A stretch of DNA of 54,476 nucleotides from Caryophanales bacterium (GCA_029006735.1 JAQXGN010000026.1:1-54476); one strand, 5' to 3'. Shown: positions 25,874 to 34,904, counted from the first letter of the stretch. The notes: generated by a model from the letters alone, not told the origin. Made by a program: numbers and translations.

Positions 25874-27181
25874 ATGATAGAACGTAAAAAATATCTTTAT
25901 GAATTAATTAAGGCAAAAAATAATGGATTTCCTAAAGTGATAACAGGAATTAGAAGATGTGGGAAATCATTTTTACTTAAAGATATATATTCCAGTTATT
26001 TAATTCAAAATGGAGTTAAAGAAAATGAAATAATTTTAATAGATCTTGATGATGATAAATATTCTAGACTAAGGAACCCAATTGAGCTTGGTAATTACGT
26101 TAGAACAGTAACTTCCATTAATAAGATGAATTATGTCATATTAGATGAAATTCAAAGAGTATATACTATAATTAATCCGACTTTAACTGAAGGTAAGATT
26201 GTTTTGGCAAAAGCAAATGATACTGAAATAATTTCATTTGTTGATGTAGTTCTGGGTTTATCTCATGAGAAAAATATTGATTTGTATATTACGGGTTCTA
26301 ATTCTAAAATGCTTTCTTCGGATATAGTCACAGAATTTAGAGATAAGGCTACAAATATTCATATATCTCCATTATCATTTGAAGAATACTATAATTATAT
26401 TGGCGGCTCAAAAACGGAGGCATTATACTCATACATGCAATATGGAGGAATGCCACTTGCAGTATTAAAAGAAGAAACTGATAAAAAAGAATATCTATCA
26501 AACCTATTTAAAACAACATATTTTAAAGATATTATAGAACATAATAAATTGACAAAATCCGAATCGTTAGATGAACTTTGCAATATAATAAGTAGTTGTA
26601 CTGGAGATTTAATTAATTCGGAAAAAATCGCAAATACATTTAAAAGTATTAAGCATGAAGATATTAATAAACAAACTGTTGATAAATATATTAACTTCTT
26701 TGTTGATGCATTTTTATTAAATGAAGCAAAAAGATATGATCTTCGTGGAAGAAATGAAATAGGTGCATTAAGAAAATATTATTTTTTGGATACAGGTTTA
26801 AGGAATGCAAGATTGAATTTTGCATATTCTGATGAAGGAAAGCTTCTTGAAAATGTGATTTATAATGAGCTGATATATAACGGATATTCTGTTAATGTTG
26901 GAACATTTGATAGTATAGAAAAAGATAAAAATAACAAGTCTATTCGAAAGACAAATGAAATTGATTTTTATGCTAGAAAAGGGAATAGATATTTTTATAT
27001 ACAAGTTACTGATAATATAAATGATGCTACAACACGAGCAAGAGAATATAGACCGTTTTATATGATTAATGATCAAATCCAAAAGATAATTGTTATAAAT
27101 AAACCAATTTCTGAAACACGAGATGAAGATGGTTTTACTATTATTGGTGCTGTAGACTTTATGCTTAGATTTATTAAGTGA
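25874..27181 (+). CDS. DUF4143 AAA ATPase 3
   Basis: A P-loop ATPase (435 aa). Walker A is GIRRCGKS (Lys31), Walker B is YVILDEIQR, sensor is YITGSNSKML. It is preceded by a longer insertion (YTIINPTLTEGKIVLAKAND, about 95-120) than ATPase 1 has. The C-terminal core NEIDFYARKGNRYFYIQVTDN lacks the ExK lysine, as in ATPase 1, so it may bind rather than cut DNA. The ATG has AAAGGTGA. Single gene flanked by inverted end-like repeats at 25618 and 27709-27746, with its own promoter and palindromic boxes. Stop codon is TGA. Confidence 0.87.
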   Translation: MIERKKYLYELIKAKNNGFPKVITGIRRCGKSFLLKDIYSSYLIQNGVKENEIILIDLDDDKYSRLRNPIELGNYVRTVTSINKMNYVILDEIQRVYTIINPTLTEGKIVLAKANDTEIISFVDVVLGLSHEKNIDLYITGSNSKMLSSDIVTEFRDKATNIHISPLSFEEYYNYIGGSKTEALYSYMQYGGMPLAVLKEETDKKEYLSNLFKTTYFKDIIEHNKLTKSESLDELCNIISSCTGDLINSEKIANTFKSIKHEDINKQTVDKYINFFVDAFLLNEAKRYDLRGRNEIGALRKYYFLDTGLRNARLNFAYSDEGKLLENVIYNELIYNGYSVNVGTFDSIEKDKNNKSIRKTNEIDFYARKGNRYFYIQVTDNINDATTRAREYRPFYMINDQIQKIIVINKPISETRDEDGFTIIGAVDFMLRFIK

Positions 27182-27410
27182 TATTTTCATAATTTATTGC
27201 ATATGTTTTGTACAATTTCGTAAATAATAATTATGCAGTTAGACTGAAGAGGTCGTTCATCCGTTGAAACAATTTCAGTTTAGACCTAAACCAAAAAGAA
27301 ATAGTCAATTTTAAGCAATAATTGTATTTCTATATACTTATTTTTCACCTGTATATGCATATAAATGATAAAAAAATATTCATAAATGAATTATCAATAT
27401 GCATAAAAAA
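27182..27410. other. Noncoding stretch after ATPase 3
   Basis: No gene. An imperfect inverted repeat (TTAGACTGAA near 27240 and TTCAGTTTAGA near 27280) is the only structure seen before long repeat R2 begins. Confidence 0.4.
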
Positions 27411-27735
27411 TGATAAAAAGGCATGGAGGAAGTCAAAAGGAGATATTCAGCGAAAAGTTAGCCCTGTTTAAATATAAAAGCGTGTTAAAAAGTGTGTTAA
27501 AAAGTATGTTAAAAATTGAGCATCTATTAGAAATAGTAGGTGCTTTTATTGTTGCTGTATGAAAAATGGAAGATTAAAGTAAGTGAGAATTTTGATTTGA
27601 ACGTTGGTAAAATAATATAAAGAGCTAGGAAAATACTAATAATTATTTTAATAAAAAATAATCTTTACCTTAAGTTATCGCCTTTATCGCCTCTTGGATG
27701 AGGTTTTCTTTACCCTCGCTTACAACACTACCCAT
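27411..27735. repeat. Long repeat R2, second copy of R1
   Basis: Same order as 13388-13710, with three tandem units (AGCGTGTTAAA, AGTGTGTTAAA, AGTATGTTAAA types, spaced 12-13 bases) instead of four, the same hairpin and the same end-2 sequence. An extra CTTTATCGC duplication sits before CTCTTGGATGAGG. Same orientation as R1. Confidence 0.75.
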
Positions 27736-27762
27736 TAGTGCACTAATGATAGCGAGGGTAAA
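27709..27762. repeat. Back-to-back inverted ends around a 16-bp palindrome
   Basis: TTTACCCTCGCT (27709-27720) and AGCGAGGGTAAA (27751-27762) are perfect inverted arms, 12 of 12, around CATTAGTGCACTAATG (27733-27748), itself a perfect palindrome. It joins an end-2 and an end-1 sequence with a shared core, as expected for two abutting elements or a circle junction. Confidence 0.65.
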
Positions 27763-27898
27763 TTCGCTTAAAAAATAAGGCATAACTTCAGGACAATAAG
27801 TCTAGAGGCTATGCCTTTTGTTCTATAAACAAACGAATTTTGTAACGAATATATTTAAATATTTAAATCAAAGATTTAAAATATATATGGTGATTTTT

Positions 27899-28669
27899 AT
27901 GGATTTATTTTTATCAATCGCGGTTTTATTTTGTATCGGTTCATTAGGTGGATGGATACTTGAATTATTATTTAGAAGATTCTTCTCTTCACATAAATGG
28001 ATTAACCCAGGCTTTTTAGTCGGACCATATCTTCCACTTTATGGATTTGGAGTAATGTTTTTATTTTTAATTTCTTACTATATTGATTTTTCAAAATGGT
28101 TTGGATTATCTTATTGGCTTAATGCAATCCTAGTTATTATAATAATGGGAATTGTTATGACAGTAATTGAATATATTGCCGGTATTATTTTTATTAAGGG
28201 TATGAAAATTAAACTTTGGGATTATTCTGATAGATGGGGAAATATTCAAGGAATCATTTGTCCTTTATTTTCGTTCTTTTGGCTTATAATATGTGCAGCA
28301 TTTTATTTCTTAATGAAAACTCCATGCGAACACTTAGTTGCATGGTTTGCAACAAGAAGTTTATCTAATGCTTGGCTTCCATTTTCTCTTGGTGTTTTCT
28401 ATGGAGTCATCTGCGTTGACTTTGCTTATTCGATTAAGATTACAACTAAAATTAAATCATACGCAAAAGAACATAATATTGTTGTTAGATATGAAAGATT
28501 TAAGGAACATATTAGAGATTTCCAAGAAAAACAAAAAGAAAAGATCAACTACATATTGCCATTTAAGACAGAAGATTTTAAGAAACGCTTAGAAGAATAT
28601 GTTGAGAAGACAAAACAAGAAGCTATTATAAAAAAAGAGCACATAAAAGAAAAATTAACAAAAAAATAA
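27899..28669 (+). CDS. CmpB-type membrane protein ('putative ABC transporter permease', PF06541 family)
   Basis: A 256-aa polytopic protein. The ATG at 27899 has GGTGA upstream; the longer frame starts at TTG inside a repeat hairpin. About five to six TM helices lie within residues 1-190, with family segments LGGWILELLFRRFF, NPGFLVGPYLPLYG and WDYSDRWGNIQGIICPLFSFFW. A charged coiled tail (about 195-256) rich in Lys and Glu follows. Despite the database name, no ATPase partner is near; function unknown. It lies between end-like repeat h and hairpin repeat k. Confidence 0.8.
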   Translation: MDLFLSIAVLFCIGSLGGWILELLFRRFFSSHKWINPGFLVGPYLPLYGFGVMFLFLISYYIDFSKWFGLSYWLNAILVIIIMGIVMTVIEYIAGIIFIKGMKIKLWDYSDRWGNIQGIICPLFSFFWLIICAAFYFLMKTPCEHLVAWFATRSLSNAWLPFSLGVFYGVICVDFAYSIKITTKIKSYAKEHNIVVRYERFKEHIRDFQEKQKEKINYILPFKTEDFKKRLEEYVEKTKQEAIIKKEHIKEKLTKK

Positions 28670-28675
28670 GCGTTA

Positions 28676-28760
28676 GAGCACTTTAATTAGGGATTTTCTC
28701 TAAGGACTAAAAAATAGGATACTTAGGCGTAAATGCTTAGGTATCCTTTTTCGTTTGTTC
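28676..28760. repeat. Hairpin repeat, copy k (3' flank of recombinase remnant)
   Basis: TTAGAGCACTTTAATTAGGG, then hairpin GGATAC (28717-28722) / GTATCC (28741-28746) with T-tail. It ends three bases before the recombinase stop on the minus strand, fixing this repeat as a recombinase-gene 3' flank or element end. Confidence 0.65.
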
Positions 28761-28763
28761 ATA

Positions 28764-29037
28764 TTATTTATTGATGTCTCCGATGAAGTTATAGATGATT
28801 TTGATTCTTTGGACTTTCTTGCCATCGACTCTTTCTGCTTGGTAAACCAGAATCCTATCAATGAATGTCCTTAGTATCTCACAATCTAGCTTTTCTATAT
28901 TGGTGTACTTCCGTAGTGCAAATCAAAGTCTCTAATTCCTTAATCCTTGCGGTAAGTGTTGCTTGTTCGGTTTCATATGCATCCGTTAGTTTCTTGAATC
29001 TATCATCGGATATCTTACCTTCAATGAAGATAAGCAT
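28764..29037 (-). pseudogene. Large serine recombinase, DUF4368 C-terminal part
   Basis: The best-preserved of three remnants. The minus strand reads MLIFIEGKISDDRFKKLTDA, YETEQATLTARIKELETLI and, after one frameshift near 28880, EILRTFIDRILVYQAERVDG and RIKIIYNFIGDINK with a TAA. This matches the end of Tn4451/Tn1549-type site-specific recombinases. The 5' side is cut at 29037, where a DUF4143 fragment begins. Less AT-rich than its surroundings, consistent with transfer. Confidence 0.75.
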
Positions 29038-29040
29038 CGA

Positions 29041-29268
29041 AATGATATAGAAATTGATTTCATTATTTCATGCGGAGATAGAATAAATAATAAAATAATA
29101 CCTATTGAAGTAAAATCATCTAAAAACTATACGACAACATCACTTATCGAATTTAGAAATAAATTTTCAGATAGAATAGCAGAATCATTTATAATTCATC
29201 CTAGGAATTTATTCATTAGAGAAGACAGTATAATATGCATTCCTGCATATATGACAATTTGCTTATAA
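29041..29268 (+). pseudogene. DUF4143 ATPase, C-terminal fragment
   Basis: 76 open codons read NDIEIDFIISCGDRINNKII, PIEVKSSKNYTTTSLIEFRN and end ICIPAYMTICL. This is the DUF4143 PD-(D/E)xK-like core with an intact ExK, and the usual P-x-YM ending. The whole AAA part is missing; the fragment starts at the recombinase remnant. A clean terminator follows. Confidence 0.75.
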
Positions 29269-29272
29269 AAAT

Positions 29273-29304
29273 AAGGCTAGTCACAATTAAGTGATTAGCC
29301 TTTT
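29273..29304 (+). terminator. Terminator after DUF4143 fragment
   Basis: 12-bp stem AAGGCTAGTCAC / GTGATTAGCCTT (one G-T), 6-base loop, T-tail. Confidence 0.85.
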
Positions 29305-29351
29305 AAATCCCTAATTAAACAGCCCATTGTGTCTCTTTATTTTTTATCAAA

Positions 29352-29603
29352 TTAAGCAAGAAATGTAAATTTTTCATCATGAGCGCATAATTTAACTAAG
29401 TCAACAATTGCAAATACAAATAATACAAATGGAATGCAACAAAGAATTCCTAATACTAATGATTTAACATCTTTTTTTTCTTTTTTAGCAATACAATCAT
29501 CAACAAATCTTAAAATACGATAGACTGCTGAAGCATCACCAAAAATAATTAAAAGGATGAGAGCCCATTTTGGAAAATTTTCATCAATAAATCCTGTAAT
29601 CAT
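29352..29603 (-). CDS. Small two-helix membrane protein
   Basis: An 83-aa protein: TM helix about 12-32 (WALILLIIFGDASAVYRIL), a basic loop (KKEKKDVK), and TM helix about 46-68 (LVLGILCCIPFVLFVFAIVDLV). The ATG has an ideal ATAGGAGG. Family not recognised. It stands alone, divergent from the c-di-GMP protein gene. Confidence 0.65.
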   Translation of the reverse strand: MITGFIDENFPKWALILLIIFGDASAVYRILRFVDDCIAKKEKKDVKSLVLGILCCIPFVLFVFAIVDLVKLCAHDEKFTFLA

Positions 29604-29818
29604 CTTTTTATCCTCCTATAAAAAATTATATCACTAGTCAATTAATATGCATTATTTTTTTGAAATATTATTGTGACTTTAAACAAAAAAATAAATTATA
29701 TAATAATTACTTTTCTTATTTTTCTTATTTTTTTTATTTTTTTTAATATATTTTAATAATAAATTATTAATAAAATAAAAATATTAGTAAGTTTTTTGGG
29801 GAGTGAAAATAAAATAAT

Positions 29819-32809
29819 ATGATGAATGAAAGAATAATATACTCGATAGCAGCATTAATTGTTTTACTTATCGACTTAGTTTTAGGAATTCTTTCTTTAA
29901 AAGAAAGAGGAAAAAAAGGAATTACATTAAGTATAAGTTGTTTTTGCACGATTCTTGTTATTGCTTTTTATACCCCAACTATCTTCATTCAATCAAAAGA
30001 ATTATTTTCAGTATTATCAAGCATCTATTTCATATGCATGGATTTTCTCGCAATATTCTTTTTTATATTTGCCAGTGTTCTTACTGGATATAGTAAAAGA
30101 AAATTCTTTAAAATCTTTATTATTTTCTCAATTATTATGACAAACTATGAAATTGGCATTTTCATTGGTAATATCTTTAATAATTTTGCGATTGGTTATA
30201 TTCCCGTAAAAGAAGGTGCAAATGCGATTGCTTATTTCAATTATGATATGCATTTATTTTACTATATTCACTTAGGATTTACTTACTTTACAGTCTTACT
30301 TGCCTTAATCTATCTAGGTGTTAAAGCTATTAATGTTCCTTTTGAATATCGATCACAATATTTAATTATTATTTATACAATTTTAACCGTTATCATCGCT
30401 AATGCATTCTTTTTATATTTCAATGGAGCAGGCGGAGTTGATTTATCAATTTTCTGTTTCTCCATTGCATGTTATGCTTCATATTATTCTAGTTTCAAAT
30501 ATTCGAAAGGTATTATGCTTAATCATTTAAAGAGTTCCATCTTTGAAAACATCGATCAAGGCATTTTATTATTCGACAACGAAAATAATTTAATCCTCAG
30601 TAATGATAAAGTCCGCTCATTTTTTAAAAACATCCCATTTAGTTCATCTTTAACTCTTAATGCGTTTTGTTGTCTAACTTCAATCAACATTTCTAAAGAA
30701 AACGAAAACAAGAGCTGTGCACTACAAATATATGTTAAATCCAATAATGATACATTAACCTTACGATGTGATTATCGCTTATTAACTAATAAAAAGGGCT
30801 CTGTTTTAGGTAAATTATTCGTATTTGCCAATGTATCAATCGCTACCGATGTTTTAACAACATTCCATAACTGGGAATTATTTAGACGATTCATTAATGA
30901 TAATCCCAATAAATTCTTCGCACCTACGTCCATTGGTATTTGTGACATTAATAAACTAGGTTTATATAACAATGTTCATGGTAAACAAGCTGGAGACCAA
31001 TTAATTAAACAAGTCGCAGAAAAAATGAAAGAAATATTCTCCCAAGAATCTTATTTTGTTCGTGGTCATGAAGCTAATTTAATTGTTTTATGCTATAACC
31101 AAACACAAGAATATGTAGAATCGAAAATGGAAGAATTATGTAAATTTTTTAATAAAGTATCTATCCAATATGCTACAGCATATTATGATGATAATTCTCT
31201 ACCAATCACTAATAAAATTGAAGAAGCATATACATCACTAAAATCAAAAAAATTATTAGACTCTCAATCTTCAAAATCATCAGTTATTGCATCATTATTA
31301 CGTACATTAAAAGAATGTGATGATGACTTAGATAACCATATTAGAAGAACTAGTACATTAGGTAAAAAACTTGGTGAAAGATTAAATTTAACTAGTTCTG
31401 AACTAACTGATTTATCATTACTATGCTTATTACACGATATCGGTAAGATTGGTATCCCATTAGAATTATTAAATAAACCAGCAAGTCTAACAAAAGAAGA
31501 ATTTGAGATCATGAAAACCCATGTTGAAAAAGGATATCATATCGCGAATAGTATTCCGGAATTAAAAAAGATCGCTGAATTAATTTATTGTCATCATGAA
31601 AGATGGGATGGAAAAGGTTATCCAAATGGCTTAAATAAAGATAGTATTCCATTATTATCAAGAATTATTGCTTTAGTCGATGCATTTGACGCGATGACTA
31701 ATGATCGACCATATCGAGAAGCAATGTCAGTATCCGAAGCAAAAGAAGAGATTAGAAGATGTTCTGGAACTCAATTTGACCCAAAACTTGCATCAGAATT
31801 TATTTCTTTAATCAATGATGAATATGCCGATATTATCGCTAGTGACCAAGTTCAACCAAGCGAAATAGTCCCTACTTCCGAAATTCAACAAAACATCAAT
31901 AAAGAAACAGTTAGTGTTATTGAATTTGCTTCTTATACATTAAATGAAAACAATCAAATTATTTCTATTGGTGATAACTTCACTGAATTAACCGGTTATA
32001 CAAAAGATGATATTAATAAAGGCAATATCTCACAATTTGATTTAATCCCAGAAGAAGATCGTTTCTATTACATATACAATATTAATATCTTATTAAAGAA
32101 ACACAATATTGCCTTCTTAGAGCATAGATTACAAAAAAAAGATCATTCGATAATTCATGTCCTTTGTATTGGTCGAGTTTACTTTGATCCAGTCACTAAA
32201 AAAGAACATTCACAAATTCTTATCACGAATAGTTTAAATACTTATTCATCTAAGCTTCTTGCTGAAAGTATCGAAAGAAAGACAAGAAATATCATTAAAA
32301 AATGGGAGAAAAAATATCATCAAGATCCATTAACTGGTTTATTAAATCACTCTGCCTTCCAAACTGAAGTAGAAAGTTTATTATTAAATGGAAAGATTGT
32401 TGTTATGGTTATGGCAGACGTTGACTTCTTTAAAAGTTTCAATGATACATATGGACACCATTCTGGTGATAAGTTCTTAGTTTCTGTCGCTCGATCAATC
32501 ACTGCATTTATTAAAAAAGAAGATCTTGCTTGTAGAATGGGTGGAGATGAATTCGCCTTTACTATCTCCTTTGAAAAAGATGAATTTAAAGAAGAAGAGT
32601 TACGTAGTTTTATCAATAAACTCTATCATAGTATCTCTATGACTTTAAAGACTAAAAAACCAACAACTACTGTCTCATTAGGTATCGCTGTCTCAGATAA
32701 TAGTATTACATTCAATCAACTTTATGAAAAAGCTGATAAAGCATTATATCATTCTAAACAAAATGGTCGTTCTCAAATTACTTATTATCACGATATAAAC
32801 CCTAAATAG
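29819..32809 (+). CDS. Membrane c-di-GMP protein: 7TM-PAS-GGDEF(degenerate)-HD-GYP-PAS-GGDEF
   Basis: A 996-aa signalling protein. Residues 1-230 form about seven TM helices (histidine-kinase 7TM-like sensor), then a PAS-like segment (about 240-340). A degenerate GGDEF domain (about 345-480) has RGHEA near 414 in place of GGDEF. An HD-GYP phosphodiesterase domain (about 490-660) has HDIGK near 538, HHERWDGKGYP and DAFDAM. A second PAS (about 690-800) leads to a C-terminal GGDEF cyclase domain (about 830-990) with DPLTG and an intact MGGDEF near 907. It should both make and break c-di-GMP, switched by membrane and PAS signals. Own transcription unit; the ribosome site (GGGGAG) is unusually far upstream. 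Confidence 0.88.
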   Translation: MMNERIIYSIAALIVLLIDLVLGILSLKERGKKGITLSISCFCTILVIAFYTPTIFIQSKELFSVLSSIYFICMDFLAIFFFIFASVLTGYSKRKFFKIFIIFSIIMTNYEIGIFIGNIFNNFAIGYIPVKEGANAIAYFNYDMHLFYYIHLGFTYFTVLLALIYLGVKAINVPFEYRSQYLIIIYTILTVIIANAFFLYFNGAGGVDLSIFCFSIACYASYYSSFKYSKGIMLNHLKSSIFENIDQGILLFDNENNLILSNDKVRSFFKNIPFSSSLTLNAFCCLTSINISKENENKSCALQIYVKSNNDTLTLRCDYRLLTNKKGSVLGKLFVFANVSIATDVLTTFHNWELFRRFINDNPNKFFAPTSIGICDINKLGLYNNVHGKQAGDQLIKQVAEKMKEIFSQESYFVRGHEANLIVLCYNQTQEYVESKMEELCKFFNKVSIQYATAYYDDNSLPITNKIEEAYTSLKSKKLLDSQSSKSSVIASLLRTLKECDDDLDNHIRRTSTLGKKLGERLNLTSSELTDLSLLCLLHDIGKIGIPLELLNKPASLTKEEFEIMKTHVEKGYHIANSIPELKKIAELIYCHHERWDGKGYPNGLNKDSIPLLSRIIALVDAFDAMTNDRPYREAMSVSEAKEEIRRCSGTQFDPKLASEFISLINDEYADIIASDQVQPSEIVPTSEIQQNINKETVSVIEFASYTLNENNQIISIGDNFTELTGYTKDDINKGNISQFDLIPEEDRFYYIYNINILLKKHNIAFLEHRLQKKDHSIIHVLCIGRVYFDPVTKKEHSQILITNSLNTYSSKLLAESIERKTRNIIKKWEKKYHQDPLTGLLNHSAFQTEVESLLLNGKIVVMVMADVDFFKSFNDTYGHHSGDKFLVSVARSITAFIKKEDLACRMGGDEFAFTISFEKDEFKEEELRSFINKLYHSISMTLKTKKPTTTVSLGIAVSDNSITFNQLYEKADKALYHSKQNGRSQITYYHDINPK

Positions 32810-32873
32810 TTCAAAATAGTTTTATTATAAAGTATTATCCTTTATAATAGAAAAGACACAGATAGGAGTTATT

Positions 32874-33596
32874 ATGAGTAGAAGAAGAAAGAATAACCCC
32901 ATACCAAAAAAGAAAAAGCCATTCTTTTTTCTAGTTAGATGGGTCGTTAAATTAATATTTAGAAAACCAAAAATTATCAATTTTAATAACGAAGAGCTTG
33001 ACCCTCGTTCAATAATCATTTCAAATCATGCGAAGAAAACTGGTCCAGTGATATTAAAATTATATTATCCAATATTCTTTTGCTTTTGGGGAGCACATGA
33101 AATGTTAGGAACCTTTAAAGAAAGATTCCATTATCTTAGAGATATCTTTTATATGCAAAAGCAAGGATATAATAAATTTGTCGCGACAATTCGCGGAGGA
33201 TTTGAAGCTATATTCTCTTATGAATTTTATAAAGCTATGAAAGTAATTCCATCATATCAAGATGCTAGATTAATTGATACAGTCAATTATTCAATTGAAT
33301 TATTAGAACACGATATTGCTGTTTTGGTTTTTCCAGAAAACTCAAATGATGGATATAAAGAAGTATTAGAAGAATTCTTCCCTGGCTTTGTCTTATTATC
33401 CGATAAATACTATAAGAAAAATCATGTTGATTTACCAATCTACCCTACTTACTTTGATAAAAAAAGAAATATCGTTTATATTGGTAAAAAGGTCTATATG
33501 CAAGATTATGTTAAACTTGGCTATGATAAAAAACAGATTGCCGAAGAATTTAGAAGTCTTGTCAATAAATTATATTTAGATTCACTAGAAAAATAA
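32874..33596 (+). CDS. Lysophospholipid acyltransferase-family protein (PlsC-like)
   Basis: A 240-aa membrane-associated acyltransferase. The N-terminus is basic (MSRRRKNNPIPKKKKP) then a short hydrophobic stretch. ISNHAKKTGPV corresponds to the NHxxxxD motif but ends in Gly rather than Asp, and VFPENSNDGY stands for the FPEGTR motif. Both are degenerate, so substrate and activity are uncertain. The ATG has ATAGGAG. The lgt-like gene starts 10 bases after its stop, forming a lipid-modification operon. Confidence 0.72.
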   Translation: MSRRRKNNPIPKKKKPFFFLVRWVVKLIFRKPKIINFNNEELDPRSIIISNHAKKTGPVILKLYYPIFFCFWGAHEMLGTFKERFHYLRDIFYMQKQGYNKFVATIRGGFEAIFSYEFYKAMKVIPSYQDARLIDTVNYSIELLEHDIAVLVFPENSNDGYKEVLEEFFPGFVLLSDKYYKKNHVDLPIYPTYFDKKRNIVYIGKKVYMQDYVKLGYDKKQIAEEFRSLVNKLYLDSLEK

Positions 33597-33605
33597 GGAG
33601 AAAAT

Positions 33606-34355
33606 ATGTTACCATCCATTGGAATTTTTGATACCTATAGCGTTTTATTAATCATTGGAATATTATTATGTTTTGTCTATCTCCATATTTTTTATGCACG
33701 TCATAAAAAAAATAAAATTGTTCTTTATGTTGTAGAAATACAAGCACTTATCTCGATAATAGTTGGTATTATATTTGCTATATTATTTGAAAATCTCTAT
33801 GAACTTATTAAATATAAAGATCAATATACTTGGACTTGGGCGATGACATTCTATGGAGGATTAATCGGTGGAGCAATCACATTTATTCTCACATATTTCT
33901 TCTTTAAGAAAAAATATGGTAACTACATCAAAGATGTATTAATAATCGCGCCAAGTTGTATTTGTATTGCTCATGGATTAGGAAGAGTTGGATGCTTTTG
34001 CGCAGGATGTTGTTATGGGATAGAAACCACTTCTTGGATTGGTGTTAAATTCCCTGGAATGGAAAATAAAGTAATACCTACTAATCTAATTGAAGCAATA
34101 TTCTTAATTATTCTATCAATTGCTTTATTAATTTTCGCATTAAAATTAGACCTTAAATATAACTTCCCTATTTATTTAATCGCTTATGGTATATTTAGAT
34201 TTATCATCGAATTCTATCGTGGAGACGAAAGAGGACAATTATTAAACACATTAAGCCCAAGTCAATTCATTAGTATTGGTATTATTCTTTCGGGTATAAT
34301 TTATGCAATATACTTATTTATTAAAAATAAAAAACAATTAGAAAAATCTCAATAG
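33606..34355 (+). CDS. lgt: Prolipoprotein diacylglyceryl transferase family protein
   Basis: A seven-helix membrane enzyme (249 aa) that moves diacylglycerol from phosphatidylglycerol to the lipobox Cys of prelipoproteins. Family segments AHGLGRVGCFCAGCCYG and FRFIIEFYRGDERG are present; GCFCAGCCYG replaces the GNFxN of classical Lgt, as in a common clostridial subfamily. The ATG has AAGGAG. Its substrates likely include the lipoproteins at 119-2089, 18041-22000 and 49256-50470. Ends at terminator 34366-34394. Confidence 0.82.
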   Translation: MLPSIGIFDTYSVLLIIGILLCFVYLHIFYARHKKNKIVLYVVEIQALISIIVGIIFAILFENLYELIKYKDQYTWTWAMTFYGGLIGGAITFILTYFFFKKKYGNYIKDVLIIAPSCICIAHGLGRVGCFCAGCCYGIETTSWIGVKFPGMENKVIPTNLIEAIFLIILSIALLIFALKLDLKYNFPIYLIAYGIFRFIIEFYRGDERGQLLNTLSPSQFISIGIILSGIIYAIYLFIKNKKQLEKSQ

Positions 34356-34365
34356 TTATACTTAG

Positions 34366-34394
34366 ATTATCTCTTTTATAGAGATAATTTTTTT
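34366..34394 (+). terminator. Terminator after lgt
   Basis: Perfect stem ATTATCTC / GAGATAAT, 7-base loop, T-tail. Confidence 0.85.
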
Positions 34395-34442
34395 ATCTTA
34401 CTTAAATATAGTAACTATTGAGATTAATTAATTAAAAATAAA

Positions 34443-34545
34443 CACTATTTTTTATTAATGTAGACACTACTAGAAGAAGTCTTTAATGTAACTTGTTTAT
34501 CTTCACCATTATATACATAACTAGAACCGACATATGTAAACTATT
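34443..34545 (-). pseudogene. C-terminal remnant of a secreted protein
   Basis: The minus strand reads YVGSSYVYNGEDKQVTLKTS, SSSVYINKK and a stop, in the style of the Ser/Tyr-rich lipoproteins here. Upstream the frame is broken by stops (SDGYGRLYV then stop). Low confidence; only the tail is left. Confidence 0.35.
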
Positions 34546-34687
34546 ATACATATAATCTTCCATAACCATCACTTTCAATTTTTTCTTTGATGTTTCACTA
34601 TAATGGACTATTTAACAAATACTAATCTTCTTTATGTAATTTATCAAAATCCAATTCGTCATATTTTTTAAAAATTAACTTAAAAGA

Positions 34688-34732
34688 TTTAAAAAAAAGA
34701 ATCAACGATCTAAACGAGGATTCTTTCTTTTA
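34688..34732. terminator. Hairpin with A/T flanks
   Basis: AAAAAAGAATC pairs with GATTCTTTCTTTT around a 15-base loop. It could terminate in either direction; no intact gene abuts it. Confidence 0.55.
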
Positions 34733-34890
34733 ACATTAGTTAATCATGTACTGAATGTTATAAGCAATGCTAATATTTATTAACTCATTAATACGTACTA
34801 ACATATAACTTTCCCATTCTACTAGTAGCGTTTGTTATACTCCCTAAATCACAAACCTTATTATCAATTCTACATAGTAGAATATTATTA

Positions 34891-34904
34891 GGAAAGCGCT
34901 TTCA
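34891..34904. promoter_or_regulatory. Catabolite response element (cre)-like site
   Basis: On the minus strand TGAAAGCGCTTTCC fits the CcpA consensus TGWAANCGNTNWCA at all but the last base. It faces only the remnant at 34443, so it may be the leftover control site of a lost sugar-regulated gene. Confidence 0.5.

Noticed and set aside
26798-27190. Minus-strand 130-codon frame inside ATPase 3
   Set aside because: Shadow of the ATPase coding frame; Ile/Asn/Ser-rich without a ribosome site.
28865-29050. Plus-strand 61-codon frame
   Set aside because: It is the reverse of the serine-recombinase remnant, which gives clear family similarity on the minus strand.
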